Shown here in pieces: positions 1-8,071 of a stretch of DNA of 42,016 nt. Position 1 is the first letter of the stretch; every line of letters begins with the position of its first letter. The notes under the pieces are model-generated. The model was not told where the DNA came from. It did not search any database and saw nothing but the letters and a program-made list of their open reading frames with translations. The stretch is from Peptococcaceae bacterium (GTDB lineage Bacteria > Bacillota > DSM-12270 > Thermacetogeniales > Thermacetogeniaceae). The stretch lies in the NCBI GenBank assembly GCA_023249405.1, contig JAHFCR010000022.1:1-42016 (forward strand), given 5' to 3'. Position numbers and translations under genes: made by a program.

Positions 1-120
1 TGCCCGGTGGGAGCGATCGCCGGGGAGAAGAAGGAACCGCACAAGATCGATCCGGACAAGTGCATCAAGTGCGGCACCTGCTTCGACAAGTGCAAGTTCG
101 AGGCGATCCTGCGGTCGTAA
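1..120 (+). CDS. NuoF/HydB-like NADH-oxidising subunit, C-terminal end (partial)
   Basis: This is the last 39 codons of a gene that begins left of the window, ending in TAA at 118-120. The reading frame gives a bacterial-ferredoxin tail: a CPxGAI half-motif followed by CIKCGTCFDKCKFEAI, i.e. the end of a 2x[4Fe-4S] domain. Such a tail is typical of NuoF-type flavoprotein subunits of NAD(P)-linked hydrogenases and formate dehydrogenases. It lies 79 bases before the formate dehydrogenase alpha subunit on the same strand, so it is probably the diaphorase partner passing electrons between NAD(P) and that subunit. Only the ferredoxin end is visible. A free-standing ferredoxin or another Fe-S subunit cannot be excluded. 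Confidence 0.7.
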   Translation, partial: CPVGAIAGEKKEPHKIDPDKCIKCGTCFDKCKFEAILRS

Positions 121-199
121 ACCATGCTCACGCCCCGGCTGTGATCATCATTGTAGAGAGAGAATTGCGACATATGAAAATATCTAAGGAGTGACATGT

Positions 200-2884
200 A
201 TGGATCTGGTAAAGCTGAACATTGACGGAAGGGACGTCGAAGTCCCGGCCGGCGCCTCAGTGTTGAATGCCGCAGAGACCATCGGGATTCATATCCCCCG
301 GCTCTGCTACGATCCCTGCCTGAGTTCCGTGGGCGCCTGCCGCATCTGCGTGGTGGAGATCGACGGGATCCGCAACCTGCCGGCATCCTGCGTGACCACG
401 GTCACGCAGGGCATGGTGGTGCGCACCGACACACCGGCGGTCGCAGAAGCCAGAAAAGCTATTCTGGAGCTGCTGATCGCCAACCATCCGCTGGACTGCC
501 TGACCTGCGAAAAGATGGGCGAGTGCAAGCTGGTGGAGTACTGCTACCAGTACGGTGTTTCTGAGAGCCCCTTCCAGGGAGAGCGCCATGCCTACGACCT
601 GGAATTGAACAATCCCTTCATCGTCCGCGACCTGAACAAATGCATCCTCTGCGGCAAATGCGTCCGGGCCTGCGCCGAGTGGCCGGGCAAGGATATCCTG
701 GACTTTTCTTACCGGGGTTTCAACACCAAGGTAACGGCCTTCGGCGATACCTCCTATATCGAATCCGACTGCGTCTTCTGCGGCAGCTGCGTGGCTGTCT
801 GTCCGACCGGCGCCCTGACCGAGAAGCAGATGCGCGGCAAGGGCCGCCGCTGGGATGTCAAGAAGGTCAGAACTACCTGCCCCTTCTGCGGCACCGGTTG
901 CAACTTCGATCTCAACGTCAAAGACGGCAAGGTGATCGGAGTGACCTCCAGCCCGGATGCTATCCCCAATGGACGCGTTCTCTGTGTCAAGGGCCGTTTT
1001 GGATGGGACTTCGTGAACAGCGACAAGCGTCTCAAGACTCCATTGATCAAGAAGAACGGCAAGTTTGAAGAAGCTAGCTGGGATGAGGCCTTCGACCTGA
1101 TCGCCACCCGCTTCCAGGAGATCAAGGAGAAGTACGGGCCGGACTCCTTCGGAGCGCTGGGCTCTGCCCGCTGCACCAACGAGGACAACTACCTGGTTCA
1201 AAAATTCACCAGAGCGGTGATGGGCACCAACAACGTCGACCACTGCGCCCGCACCTGCCACGCTCCGACCGTGGCCGGCCTGGCCATCTCCTTCGGCAGC
1301 GGGGCCATGACCAACCCGATCTGCGATGTCGATGACGCGGAACTGCTATTCCTGACTGGAACGAACACCACCGAGGCCCACCCGATCATCGGGTACAGAA
1401 TCCGGCAGGCGCACCGCCGCGGCGCCAAGCTGATCGTGGTCGACCCGCGACGCACCGAACTGGCCGAAGAGGCGGATTACTGGCTGCAGATCAAGTCCGG
1501 CACGGATATCGGCCTGATCAACGGGCTGAGCCACATCATCATCAAAGAGAACCTGCACGACAAGAAGTTCATCGAGGAAAGATGCGAGAACTTCGAAGAG
1601 TTCGAGAAAACCGTGGCGCAATACACGCCGGAGCGCGTTTCCGAACTGACCGGCGTGCCGGTGGACACTCTATACACCGTCGCCCGGCTCTATGCCACCA
1701 CCGACAAGGCTGGCATCTTCTACACCCTGGGCATCACGGAGCATACCACCGGTACCAGAAACGTGATGAGTTGCGCCAACCTGGCCATGCTGACCGGCCA
1801 CCTGGGCCGTCCCAGCGTCGGGGTCAACCCGATGCGCGGCCAGAACAACGTCCAGGGCGCCTGCGACATGGGCGCCATACCGAACGTCTACCAGGGCTAC
1901 CAGGCCGTGAACAACCCGGCTGCCCGGGAGAAGTTCGAGAAGGCCTGGGGCGTGCCGCTGGACAACAAGGTCGGCCTGATGATCCCGGACATGTTCGACA
2001 AAGCCAATGAGGGTAAGCTTAAGGCAATGTATATCCTGGGCGAGAACCCGGTGCTCACCGATCCGAACAGCAACCACATCCGCAAGGGGCTGGAGAAGCT
2101 GGAATTCCTGGTCGTCCACGAATTGTTCATGACGGAGACCGCCGAGTATGCAGACGTGGTGCTGCCCGCCGCCAGCTTCGTGGAATGCGACGGCACCTTC
2201 ACCAACACCGAGCGCCGGGTGCAGCGGGTGCGCGAGGCGGTGGAGCCCCTGCCCGGCAAGGCCAACTGGGAGACGATCTGCGAGATGGTCACCAGGATGG
2301 GCTATCCGATGAATTACCAGAACCCAGGAGAGATCTGGGCCGAGATGGCTTCCCTGGCCCCATCCTACGCCGGGATCAATTTCGAGCGTCTCGAACAGAG
2401 GGGAGGCCTGCAGTGGCCATGCCCGTCCTGCGATCATCCGGGCACACCCTTCCTGCACGCCCAGAGCTTCACCAGGGGCAAGGGCCTGTTCCAGGGGATC
2501 GAGGACGTCCCGCCGGCAGAACTGCCCGACCGGGACTACCCGTTCCTGCTCAATACCGGGCGCATCCTGCAGCATTATAATGTCACGACCATGTATTCCG
2601 CCGGGCTGATGACCCTGCGTAACGAGGAATACGCCATGGTCAGCCCCGAAGATGCCCTGGAACTAAACCTGAACACCGGCGACCGGATCAAGGTCTTGTC
2701 CCGCCGCGGTGAGGTGGAAACCAAGATCCAGATCACCGAGCGTGTGCCCAAGGGCATGATCTGGATGTCGTTCCATTTCCCCAACACCCAGACCAACGCC
2801 GTGACCAGCGACGCCGTCGATACCATCGCTAAAACTGGCGAGTATAAGGTCTGCGCCGTCAAGATCGAGAAACTGGCGTCCTAG
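200..2884 (+). CDS. fdhA: Formate dehydrogenase alpha subunit, NuoG-like N-terminus, Cys-type active site
   Basis: Catalytic molybdenum/tungsten bis-MGD subunit that interconverts formate and CO2 in the cytoplasm. The start is ATG 200, with AAGGAG at 186-191; an in-frame GTG at 191 lies inside that ribosome site. The 894-residue product has a [2Fe-2S] domain (C36, C47, C50, C64), a NuoG-type H-x3-C-x2-C-x5-C site (H96, C100, C103, C109), two ferredoxin clusters (C148/151/154/158 and C191/194/197/201), and the molybdopterin domain with its own [4Fe-4S] (C227, C230, C234, C262). The active-site motif NVDHCARTCHAPTVAGL has Cys353 (TGC at 1256-1258) where selenocysteine sits in E. coli FdhF, so this is a selenium-independent enzyme. 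The C-terminal MopB dinucleotide-binding domain is present. Together with the upstream NuoF-like gene it suggests an NAD(P)-linked, possibly bifurcating, formate dehydrogenase. Confidence 0.93.
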   Translation: MDLVKLNIDGRDVEVPAGASVLNAAETIGIHIPRLCYDPCLSSVGACRICVVEIDGIRNLPASCVTTVTQGMVVRTDTPAVAEARKAILELLIANHPLDCLTCEKMGECKLVEYCYQYGVSESPFQGERHAYDLELNNPFIVRDLNKCILCGKCVRACAEWPGKDILDFSYRGFNTKVTAFGDTSYIESDCVFCGSCVAVCPTGALTEKQMRGKGRRWDVKKVRTTCPFCGTGCNFDLNVKDGKVIGVTSSPDAIPNGRVLCVKGRFGWDFVNSDKRLKTPLIKKNGKFEEASWDEAFDLIATRFQEIKEKYGPDSFGALGSARCTNEDNYLVQKFTRAVMGTNNVDHCARTCHAPTVAGLAISFGSGAMTNPICDVDDAELLFLTGTNTTEAHPIIGYRIRQAHRRGAKLIVVDPRRTELAEEADYWLQIKSGTDIGLINGLSHIIIKENLHDKKFIEERCENFEEFEKTVAQYTPERVSELTGVPVDTLYTVARLYATTDKAGIFYTLGITEHTTGTRNVMSCANLAMLTGHLGRPSVGVNPMRGQNNVQGACDMGAIPNVYQGYQAVNNPAAREKFEKAWGVPLDNKVGLMIPDMFDKANEGKLKAMYILGENPVLTDPNSNHIRKGLEKLEFLVVHELFMTETAEYADVVLPAASFVECDGTFTNTERRVQRVREAVEPLPGKANWETICEMVTRMGYPMNYQNPGEIWAEMASLAPSYAGINFERLEQRGGLQWPCPSCDHPGTPFLHAQSFTRGKGLFQGIEDVPPAELPDRDYPFLLNTGRILQHYNVTTMYSAGLMTLRNEEYAMVSPEDALELNLNTGDRIKVLSRRGEVETKIQITERVPKGMIWMSFHFPNTQTNAVTSDAVDTIAKTGEYKVCAVKIEKLAS

Positions 2885-2918
2885 AGACTTTCATCGATTC
2901 CCAAGCAATTAGCAAAAG

Positions 2919-2980
2919 AGGTGCGCCCTTCGGGGCGCACCTCCAGGCTGCTGATAAAGAAAATATCAGCAGCCTTTTTT
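2919..2980 (+). terminator. Tandem hairpins after fdhA, the second an intrinsic terminator
   Basis: The first hairpin has ten-base-pair arms (2919-2928 and 2933-2942) around a TTCG tetraloop. The second has 12-base-pair perfect arms, 2945-2956 and 2964-2975, loop AAGAAAA, and the right arm runs into six or more T. The second is a textbook rho-independent terminator for fdhA; the first probably reinforces it. Confidence 0.9.
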
Positions 2981-2984
2981 AATT

Positions 2985-3200
2985 CGTTTATCCGATAGCT
3001 AATCGCCGCTAAGACCCCCGCTTCTTGAAGCGGGAGATAAGCGGCGCTAAGCCGGGTGCCCGGGTACCCGACCCAGAGGGTGCCCCGGTGGGGCGGGATA
3101 ACATCTTCTAAGACACCACGCCGCCCGGCGGCGCCATCAGAGAATGAAAATGAACATTTTCAGAGCAGATTCAGGTGGGGTTTTAACCCCACCTGAATCA
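2985..3200. repeat. Dense cluster of hairpins, possible IS200/IS605-type end or non-coding relic
   Basis: This is non-coding and GC-rich, with several nested inverted repeats. CGCCGCT at 3004-3010 pairs with AGCGGCG at 3040-3046 and encloses CCCGCTTC/GAAGCGGG (3017-3024 and 3027-3034). TGAAAATG at 3144-3151 pairs with 3154-3161. A perfect 15-base-pair hairpin spans 3168-3199 with a two-base loop; it lies just after the SLH relic as read on the minus strand and may be that lost gene's terminator. The inner C-rich hairpin resembles those seen at ends of IS200/IS605 elements from memory, but no transposase or tnpB is present. The identity is uncertain. Confidence 0.4.
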
Positions 3201-3223
3201 AGAATTTGTTTATAAAGGAATTA

Positions 3224-3345
3224 CTTGTTCAATACGCCCATCAGCTTGTAAATCACCGTCGCTGCCCGCGCCCTAGTGGCGTTTGCCTGGGAGTGAGCAT
3301 GCCGGTGGTGATGCCGCTGATGGCTGGTGTGCGCAGCGCCGGGTC
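3224..3345 (-). pseudogene. Relic of the C-terminal end of an S-layer homology (SLH) domain protein
   Basis: On the minus strand, a short frame ending in TAA at 3224-3226 reads QANATRARAATVIYKLM followed by GVLNK. This closely matches the end of an SLH repeat, where the TRAEAA-type segment anchors surface proteins to cell-wall polymers. Just upstream in another frame (about 3300-3345) is AISGITTGM, the preceding piece of an SLH repeat, so at least one frameshift or deletion separates them. No start or upstream body of the gene remains. The region overlaps the 3' end of the MFS gene in a different frame, so the MFS C-terminus is read through foreign sequence. Confidence 0.7.
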
Positions 3346-4571
3346 ATATAGTAGCCAAAGGCGGCAGCTATCAGGCATGCGATCCCGCCCAGAATGATTG
3401 GCGCCCGTCCGCCCATAGCGTCAGCAAGCCATCCCAATAACGGTCCGCCGATGGGTGTCGTGCCAGTGGTAAGCACAGTTTGCAATGCCAGGACTCGTCC
3501 GCGCATTTCAGGTTTGGATTCGATCTGTACCATTGCAGTGGTTGCGGTCATATAGAGTATGCTTGCCATGCCAACGAGAAACGCCACCGGAGCAGCGAAG
3601 CCAACCCCGGGCGCTGACGCAAGCAGGAGCATTGCAAGGCCAAGCGCAATGGCGCCGAAGATGATGTGACGCATACGGACGAGGCCTCTGCGAGCAACAA
3701 TAAGAGCGCTCACAACGGCGCCGAAGCTGAAGATCGAATAGATAATAGTGAATACCTCGCCAGAACGGTGCAAGGTATCAGTCACAAAGAGCGGGAGGGT
3801 GACGTTAAAGTTGTACGACAACGTACCGGTCACAGCAAGCATGGCGAAGCTGATCCACAACAACGGCATAGACATTACGTAACGCAGGCCCTCACGCACC
3901 TCACCTTTAGTTCGCGGTTTGCTTGGCTGGCGGTAGAGCTCGGCCGGTCGCATTATGTAGAGGCAGAGCAGGACGGCTAAATAGGAGATCGCATCCAGCG
4001 TGAAGCACCAGCCGTAACCCAGGGTTACCACCAACAGGCCTGCCAACGCCGGTCCGAATATGCGCGACACATTTACGGTAATGCTATAAAGCACGACTGC
4101 GTTCGAGATATCCCCGGCCGGGACCATCTCGGAAACGAATGAACGCCGGAGTGGGTTGTCGAACGCCAGCAGAATTCCGCCGCCGACGGCTAGGGCGTAC
4201 AGCCCGCCGAGAGGCGGATGCGGCATGAACGCCAGGATAGCCAGACCGATCGATTCGGTCATCTCCAGGCTTTGGGTCAAGAGCAGAAAGCGCCGCTTAT
4301 CCGAACGGTCAGCAACAGCTCCCGCCCAGGCCGTTAAAAAGAGAATCGGACCATACTGGCAGGCGGCAAGGAGACCCACCGCAAAGCCGCTGCCGGTGAT
4401 TTTGAGCACCAGCAAGATCAGGGCGACGTTGGTCAGCCAATTGCCCGTGTTGGAAATCAATTGCCCGACGAAGTACAGCCGGAAATTACGGTTCCTGAGC
4501 GAGAGGAAGGTCTTTCTGAGTATCCGGCCAAGCCGGTTGGCAGAAAGGTTTTCAGTCGAGCCCGGGCTCAT
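3273..4571 (-). CDS. MFS exporter, EntS-like MFS_3 type, with a recombined C-terminus
   Basis: Inner-membrane major facilitator transporter of 432 residues with about 12 hydrophobic segments. The N-terminal FRLYFVGQLISNTGNW and the loop AGAVADRSDKRR fit the MFS_3/enterobactin-exporter-like group, usually drug or metabolite efflux by proton antiport. Start ATG 4571 overlaps the stop of the preceding short frame (ATGA at 4568-4571), implying translational coupling. The final twenty or so residues are Pro/Ser/Arg-rich and are encoded by the SLH relic in another frame, so the native end has been lost by recombination. The MarR gene upstream is a plausible regulator. The substrate cannot be deduced. 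Confidence 0.85.
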   Translation of the reverse strand: MSPGSTENLSANRLGRILRKTFLSLRNRNFRLYFVGQLISNTGNWLTNVALILLVLKITGSGFAVGLLAACQYGPILFLTAWAGAVADRSDKRRFLLLTQSLEMTESIGLAILAFMPHPPLGGLYALAVGGGILLAFDNPLRRSFVSEMVPAGDISNAVVLYSITVNVSRIFGPALAGLLVVTLGYGWCFTLDAISYLAVLLCLYIMRPAELYRQPSKPRTKGEVREGLRYVMSMPLLWISFAMLAVTGTLSYNFNVTLPLFVTDTLHRSGEVFTIIYSIFSFGAVVSALIVARRGLVRMRHIIFGAIALGLAMLLLASAPGVGFAAPVAFLVGMASILYMTATTAMVQIESKPEMRGRVLALQTVLTTGTTPIGGPLLGWLADAMGGRAPIILGGIACLIAAAFGYYMTRRCAHQPSAASPPACSLPGKRH

Positions 4572-4723
4572 CTGGCCTCCAATAGGCCAGACAGATCAGC
4601 GATCGAGATGAGTCGGGCTTGGCGGGGGAAGATCTCGGGCCGGTTATTGAGAATGGCCGGTTGATAGTCCATCACCAGCAGCATTGTGTGATGGGGGTCG
4701 ACAGTTGGGGCGGTCTCGTTCAT
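4568..4723 (-). pseudogene. Truncated isochorismatase-family hydrolase start
   Basis: The frame starts at ATG 4723 behind a good ribosome site (AGGAG with suitable spacing) and encodes 51 residues. The first half, HTMLLVMDYQPAIL, is the characteristic first strand of isochorismatase-like cysteine hydrolases with the catalytic Asp. The remainder (from about residue 27) does not continue the fold, and the family is normally near 180-200 residues, so most of the gene has been deleted. The short frame may survive because its stop overlaps the MFS start and its ribosome site drives translation of that gene. It could alternatively be scored as a small leader ORF. Confidence 0.6.
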
Positions 4724-4794
4724 GATTTCTCCTTTTATAGCGGTTATTGTTTGCGGCCCGTCTGAGGGCGCAACAGTCTGCATTGCTGCAAGTG

Positions 4795-5244
4795 TCAAGG
4801 ATCGGCATCAGCCAGTCGCTCCAGCAGCTCGATGGCCTTAACCAGGGCGGCGCGCTCTCTGGCCTCTATCGTCGAATCGATAGCCCGGGCCAGCCAGGCA
4901 TTGCGGGATGCGATGATCGACTCGTGCAGCCTGTGACCGGCGTCAGTCACGCTGATCAGGGTCTTTCGCGCATCCTGCTGGTCAGGTTCCGACTGAACCA
5001 AGCCGGCTGATTTAAGGGGTGCGACGTTCTGAGCGATCGCCTGCTGGCTGACGTGCTCGACCGCAGCCAACGAGGCAGCCGTCGCCGGACCATTGCGATG
5101 CAACCGCTGAAGGATGGATAGCTGTGAGATCGATAGTCCTGTTGAGCACACGCTCAATTCTTCTTCGCGCAGTCGTGCCCGCAAGCGTTTAAGCGCTAGG
5201 GCCAGTCTGATGGCCACAGTCTCTTTATCGTATACAGTGTTCAT
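4795..5244 (-). CDS. MarR-family transcriptional regulator
   Basis: 149-residue winged-helix regulator. It has the MarR layout: N-terminal dimerisation helix, then LSISQLSILQRLHRNGPATAA, a recognition region around VSQQAIAQNVAPLKSAGLV, the wing DQQDARKTLISVT, and a C-terminal dimerisation helix. These proteins usually repress their own operon until a small aromatic or toxic ligand binds. ATG 5244 lies just downstream of a 17+2+17 base palindrome, its probable operator, so autorepression is likely. It is followed on the same strand by the truncated hydrolase and the MFS exporter, the standard MarR-exporter arrangement. Confidence 0.88.
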   Translation of the reverse strand: MNTVYDKETVAIRLALALKRLRARLREEELSVCSTGLSISQLSILQRLHRNGPATAASLAAVEHVSQQAIAQNVAPLKSAGLVQSEPDQQDARKTLISVTDAGHRLHESIIASRNAWLARAIDSTIEARERAALVKAIELLERLADADP

Positions 5245-5254
5245 GACCCCATTC

Positions 5255-5293
5255 TACTATACACAAGCTACTTGTGCAAGTAGCTTGTGTATA
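5255..5293 (-). promoter_or_regulatory. MarR operator overlapping the promoter
   Basis: TATACACAAGCTACTTG (5258-5274) is followed after two bases by its exact reverse complement (5277-5293). On the minus strand a -10-like TATAGT occupies 5260-5255, inside the palindrome's edge and only 11 bases before the marR ATG (5244). Binding of a MarR dimer would block this promoter directly. The transcript would start at or very near the ATG, suggesting a leaderless message. The operator is seen in the sequence; its link to this MarR is inferred from position. Confidence 0.75.
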
Positions 5294-5429
5294 TTGGGTC
5301 TTCATGTCTAATAATTCTTCTTAAGCAATCTCCGGCGCGATCAAGGCCCGGCGGCCCGGCAACTGCCATCCTGTCTAACTTTTTTTCCTGTCTCCTCTCC
5401 CAATATTCGAAGTGGCGTAAAAATAAACG

Positions 5430-5458
5430 AAACCCCAGAAGCTAAAATTCTGGGGTTT
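5430..5458 (-). terminator. Intrinsic terminator of the CO dehydrogenase operon
   Basis: Perfect 11-base-pair inverted repeat (5430-5440 and 5448-5458, loop of seven). On the minus strand it is followed by a T-rich run, TCGTTTATTTTT. It lies 45 bases past the stop of the nuoG-like gene, so it ends the cooF-cooS-nuoEFG transcript. Confidence 0.8.
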
Positions 5459-5502
5459 GCCGTCAAGCTCAGATGCCCACATCTCTTTTCTGCCTGGCCT
5501 AT

Positions 5503-6246
5503 TCACGGGATCATGCTCAGGGCCACCCTGCTCCCCGCCTGTTTCTTCCGGCACTCGGGGCAGAGCTGCGCACCGGACAGTTCCTGCCCGCTGAGCCGTG
5601 CAATGCGCTCCTGGCAGGGGCGGGATGTGAAAGGCCGGCCACACCCGGCGCAGCGCTCCAGCTCAAACTCCCTGTTCCAGATGGTGTAATGACCCGCAGC
5701 CCTGGACACGCCGATCGCCTTGGTGGGGCAGACCTCGGCGCAGGCGCAGCAGCCGATGCAGTCCGGGGAGGCCTCCCCGTAGGGGGTGTCGATCCGCTTG
5801 TCCGTCCCCCGGTCGACCGCCGTGATGGCGCAGGCCCCCACCGCCTCGCAGGCGTTGACGCACAACCGGCACATGATGCAGCGCTCATCTGGGTCTGGTG
5901 CCGGGACGTTCTCCTGGCAGCCGTACTCCCGGTACAGCTCCTGGATGAACTCGCTGCCGGGCGCCCGCCGGTGCAACAGCATGATGATGTGGCGCCTGAT
6001 CCGTTCGATCTCCGGCGTTGTGGTCCGCACCTCGATCTCCCCGGTCACCGGATAGGTGCAGGATGCCACCAGGCGGGAGACTTCTCCGGCTGTCACCTCG
6101 ACCAGGCACAGGCGGCAGACCCCCTGGCCGCCGAAAGCCTCGTGGTAGCAGAGGGTGGGAATACGGACACCCAGACGCCTGGCCACCTCCAGCAGCATCT
6201 CTCCCGGACTGGCCGCGGTTTCGATCCCGTCGATGACGATCTTCAT
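5503..6246 (-). CDS. NuoG/HoxU-like iron-sulfur subunit with zinc-ribbon-like tail
   Basis: 247-residue Fe-S electron carrier, from ATG 6246 with a GGGGGGTGG site upstream, 13 bases after the nuoF-like stop. Domains in order: [2Fe-2S] ferredoxin (C33, C44, C47, C63), a helical linker, two [4Fe-4S] clusters (C123/126/129/133 and C163/166/169/173), and a C-terminal C-x2-C ... C-x2-C pair (C199, C202, C229, C232), probably a metal-binding ribbon. The NuoG N-terminal H-x3-C-x2-C-x5-C cluster, present in FdhA here, is missing: the segment reads LLHRRAPGSEF with no Cys. There is no molybdopterin or hydrogenase domain, so it is a short wire between another redox enzyme and NuoF. Being last in the CO dehydrogenase operon, CO dehydrogenase via CooF is the likely donor. 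Confidence 0.85.
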   Translation of the reverse strand: MKIVIDGIETAASPGEMLLEVARRLGVRIPTLCYHEAFGGQGVCRLCLVEVTAGEVSRLVASCTYPVTGEIEVRTTTPEIERIRRHIIMLLHRRAPGSEFIQELYREYGCQENVPAPDPDERCIMCRLCVNACEAVGACAITAVDRGTDKRIDTPYGEASPDCIGCCACAEVCPTKAIGVSRAAGHYTIWNREFELERCAGCGRPFTSRPCQERIARLSGQELSGAQLCPECRKKQAGSRVALSMIP

Positions 6247-6259
6247 GTAACCCACCCCC

Positions 6260-8071
6260 CTATCGTATTCTGACGGCCTGAAACCGGCAGTTGTTGATGC
6301 ACTCGCCGCACCTGATGCACCTGGCGGCGTCGATGGCGTGCGGCTGCTTTTTCTCACCGGACACGGCCTCCGCCGGACACTTCCGGCGGCAGAGGCCGCA
6401 ACCGGTGCAGAGACCGGCGTCGATGTAGAACTCGGTCAGTTCCCTGCAGACCCCGGCCGGGCAGCGGTGATCGCAGATATGGGCGAGATATTCGTCACGG
6501 AAGTACTTGAGGGTGGACAGCACCGGGTTGGGAGCCGTCCGCCCCAGGGCGCACAGGGAGGCCGCCCGCACCGTGGCGCTCAGGCTCTCCAGCAGGTCGA
6601 GATCGGCGATGCTGCCGCGGCCCCCGGTGATCCCGGTCAGCGTCTCCAGCAGCAGGCTGATCCCCTCCCGGCAGGGAGTGCACTTGCCGCAGGATTCCCC
6701 GGCCAGGAAATTGACGTAGTAGCGGGCGACCTCCACCATGCAGGTGCGATCGTCCATCACGATCAGGCCGCCGGAGCCCATCATCGAGCCGGCCGCGGCC
6801 AGGGAGTCGAAGTCCACCGCCAGGTCGAGCAGGCTCCCGGGGATACAGCCGCCGGAGGGCCCGCCGGTCTGTACGGCCTTGAAGCTGCGTCCCCTGGGAA
6901 CACCGCCGCCGATGTCGAAGACGATCTCCCGCAGGGTGGCGCCCATCGGCACCTCCACCAGGCCGGTGCTTACCACCTTGCCGACCAGGGAGAAGACCTT
7001 GGTGCCCTTGCTTCCCGCCGTGCCGATCTCCGCAAACCCGGCGGCGCCGCCATCGATGATCACCGGCACGTTGGCCCAGGTCTCCACGTTATTGATCACG
7101 GTGGGCCGGCCCCACAATCCCTTGACGGCGGGGAAGACGTACTTGTCCCGCGGCTCCCCCGGGTGGCCCTCGATGGAGGCGATCAGAGCGGTCTCCTCAC
7201 CGCAGACAAAGGCGCCCCCGCCCCTGACGATCTCGATGTCGAAGCTCAGATCGCTGCCCAGGATGCGGTCGCCCAGGAAGCCGGCAGCCCGGGCGTCCCG
7301 GATCGCCTGGTGGAGGTTGACCACCGCCAGGTCGTACTCGTCGCGGACGTAAATAAAGCCGGAGGAGGCACCGACGGCGTGGGCGCAGATGATCATCCCC
7401 TCCAGCACCGTGTGCGGGTCCCCCTCCATGATGCTGCGATCCATGAAAGCCCCGGGGTCGCCCTCATCGCCGTTGCAGATCACGTAGCGGGGAGCATTGT
7501 CCGCCGCGGCGCAGCTCTGCCACTTGCGGCCGGTGGGGAAGCCCCCGCCGCCGCGGCCGCGCAGGCCGGAGGCCAGCACTTCTCCGATCACCTGGGCCGG
7601 AGTCATGGACAGGGCCGTGCGCAGCGCCCGGTAGCCTCCCCGGTCCAGGTAGTCCCGGATGTCGCCCGGGTCGATCTCGCCGATGTTGCGCAGGGCGATC
7701 TTGTGCTGCTTCTTGTAAAAGCTGGTCTCGCGGTGCGAGCGGTAGCGCTGTCTGGTGACCGGGTCGCGGTACAACAGCCGCTGCACCGGCGTCCCGTCCC
7801 GCAGGCCGTCGACGATATCCGGCACATCCTCTGCGGCCACCTGGCAGTAGGTGATGTCGTCGGGCAGGATCTTGACCAGGGGGCCTTTTTCACACAGTCC
7901 GTTGCAGCCGGTGGACTTGGTCGAGGCCCGGACCGCGGTTCCAGCTTCGCCGGCCAGCAGGCCCCGCAGGGAGGCGAGCACCTCCAGGCTGCCGCTGGCC
8001 TGGCAGCCGGTGCCGCAGCAGACCAGGATCGTTCTGCCATTGCTGGTGTTTTCAGTTGCCAACTGGCTCAT
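6260..8071 (-). CDS. NuoF/HydB-like NAD(P)-binding flavoprotein subunit
   Basis: 603-residue diaphorase subunit carrying FMN and the NAD(P) site. Layout: N-terminal thioredoxin-like [2Fe-2S] domain (VCCGTGCQ, then TGCNGLCEKGP), the NuoF core with the glycine-rich GRGGGGFPTGRKW nucleotide/FMN motif and FVCGEETALIASIEG, an SLBB domain, the N3-type [4Fe-4S] site ESCGKCTPCREG, and a C-terminal double ferredoxin (CTGCGLCRRKCP and CIRCGECINNC). This is the architecture of HydB of bifurcating hydrogenases and of NADP-linked formate dehydrogenases. ATG 8071 overlaps the nuoE-like stop by 20 bases, so the genes are coupled. Here it should exchange electrons between Fe-S partners from CO dehydrogenase and NAD(P). 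Confidence 0.93.
   Translation of the reverse strand: MSQLATENTSNGRTILVCCGTGCQASGSLEVLASLRGLLAGEAGTAVRASTKSTGCNGLCEKGPLVKILPDDITYCQVAAEDVPDIVDGLRDGTPVQRLLYRDPVTRQRYRSHRETSFYKKQHKIALRNIGEIDPGDIRDYLDRGGYRALRTALSMTPAQVIGEVLASGLRGRGGGGFPTGRKWQSCAAADNAPRYVICNGDEGDPGAFMDRSIMEGDPHTVLEGMIICAHAVGASSGFIYVRDEYDLAVVNLHQAIRDARAAGFLGDRILGSDLSFDIEIVRGGGAFVCGEETALIASIEGHPGEPRDKYVFPAVKGLWGRPTVINNVETWANVPVIIDGGAAGFAEIGTAGSKGTKVFSLVGKVVSTGLVEVPMGATLREIVFDIGGGVPRGRSFKAVQTGGPSGGCIPGSLLDLAVDFDSLAAAGSMMGSGGLIVMDDRTCMVEVARYYVNFLAGESCGKCTPCREGISLLLETLTGITGGRGSIADLDLLESLSATVRAASLCALGRTAPNPVLSTLKYFRDEYLAHICDHRCPAGVCRELTEFYIDAGLCTGCGLCRRKCPAEAVSGEKKQPHAIDAARCIRCGECINNCRFQAVRIR

Noticed and set aside
257-1261. 334-codon minus-strand frame inside fdhA
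   Set aside because: Antisense shadow of a high-GC, strongly conserved gene; no recognisable domain or ribosome site.
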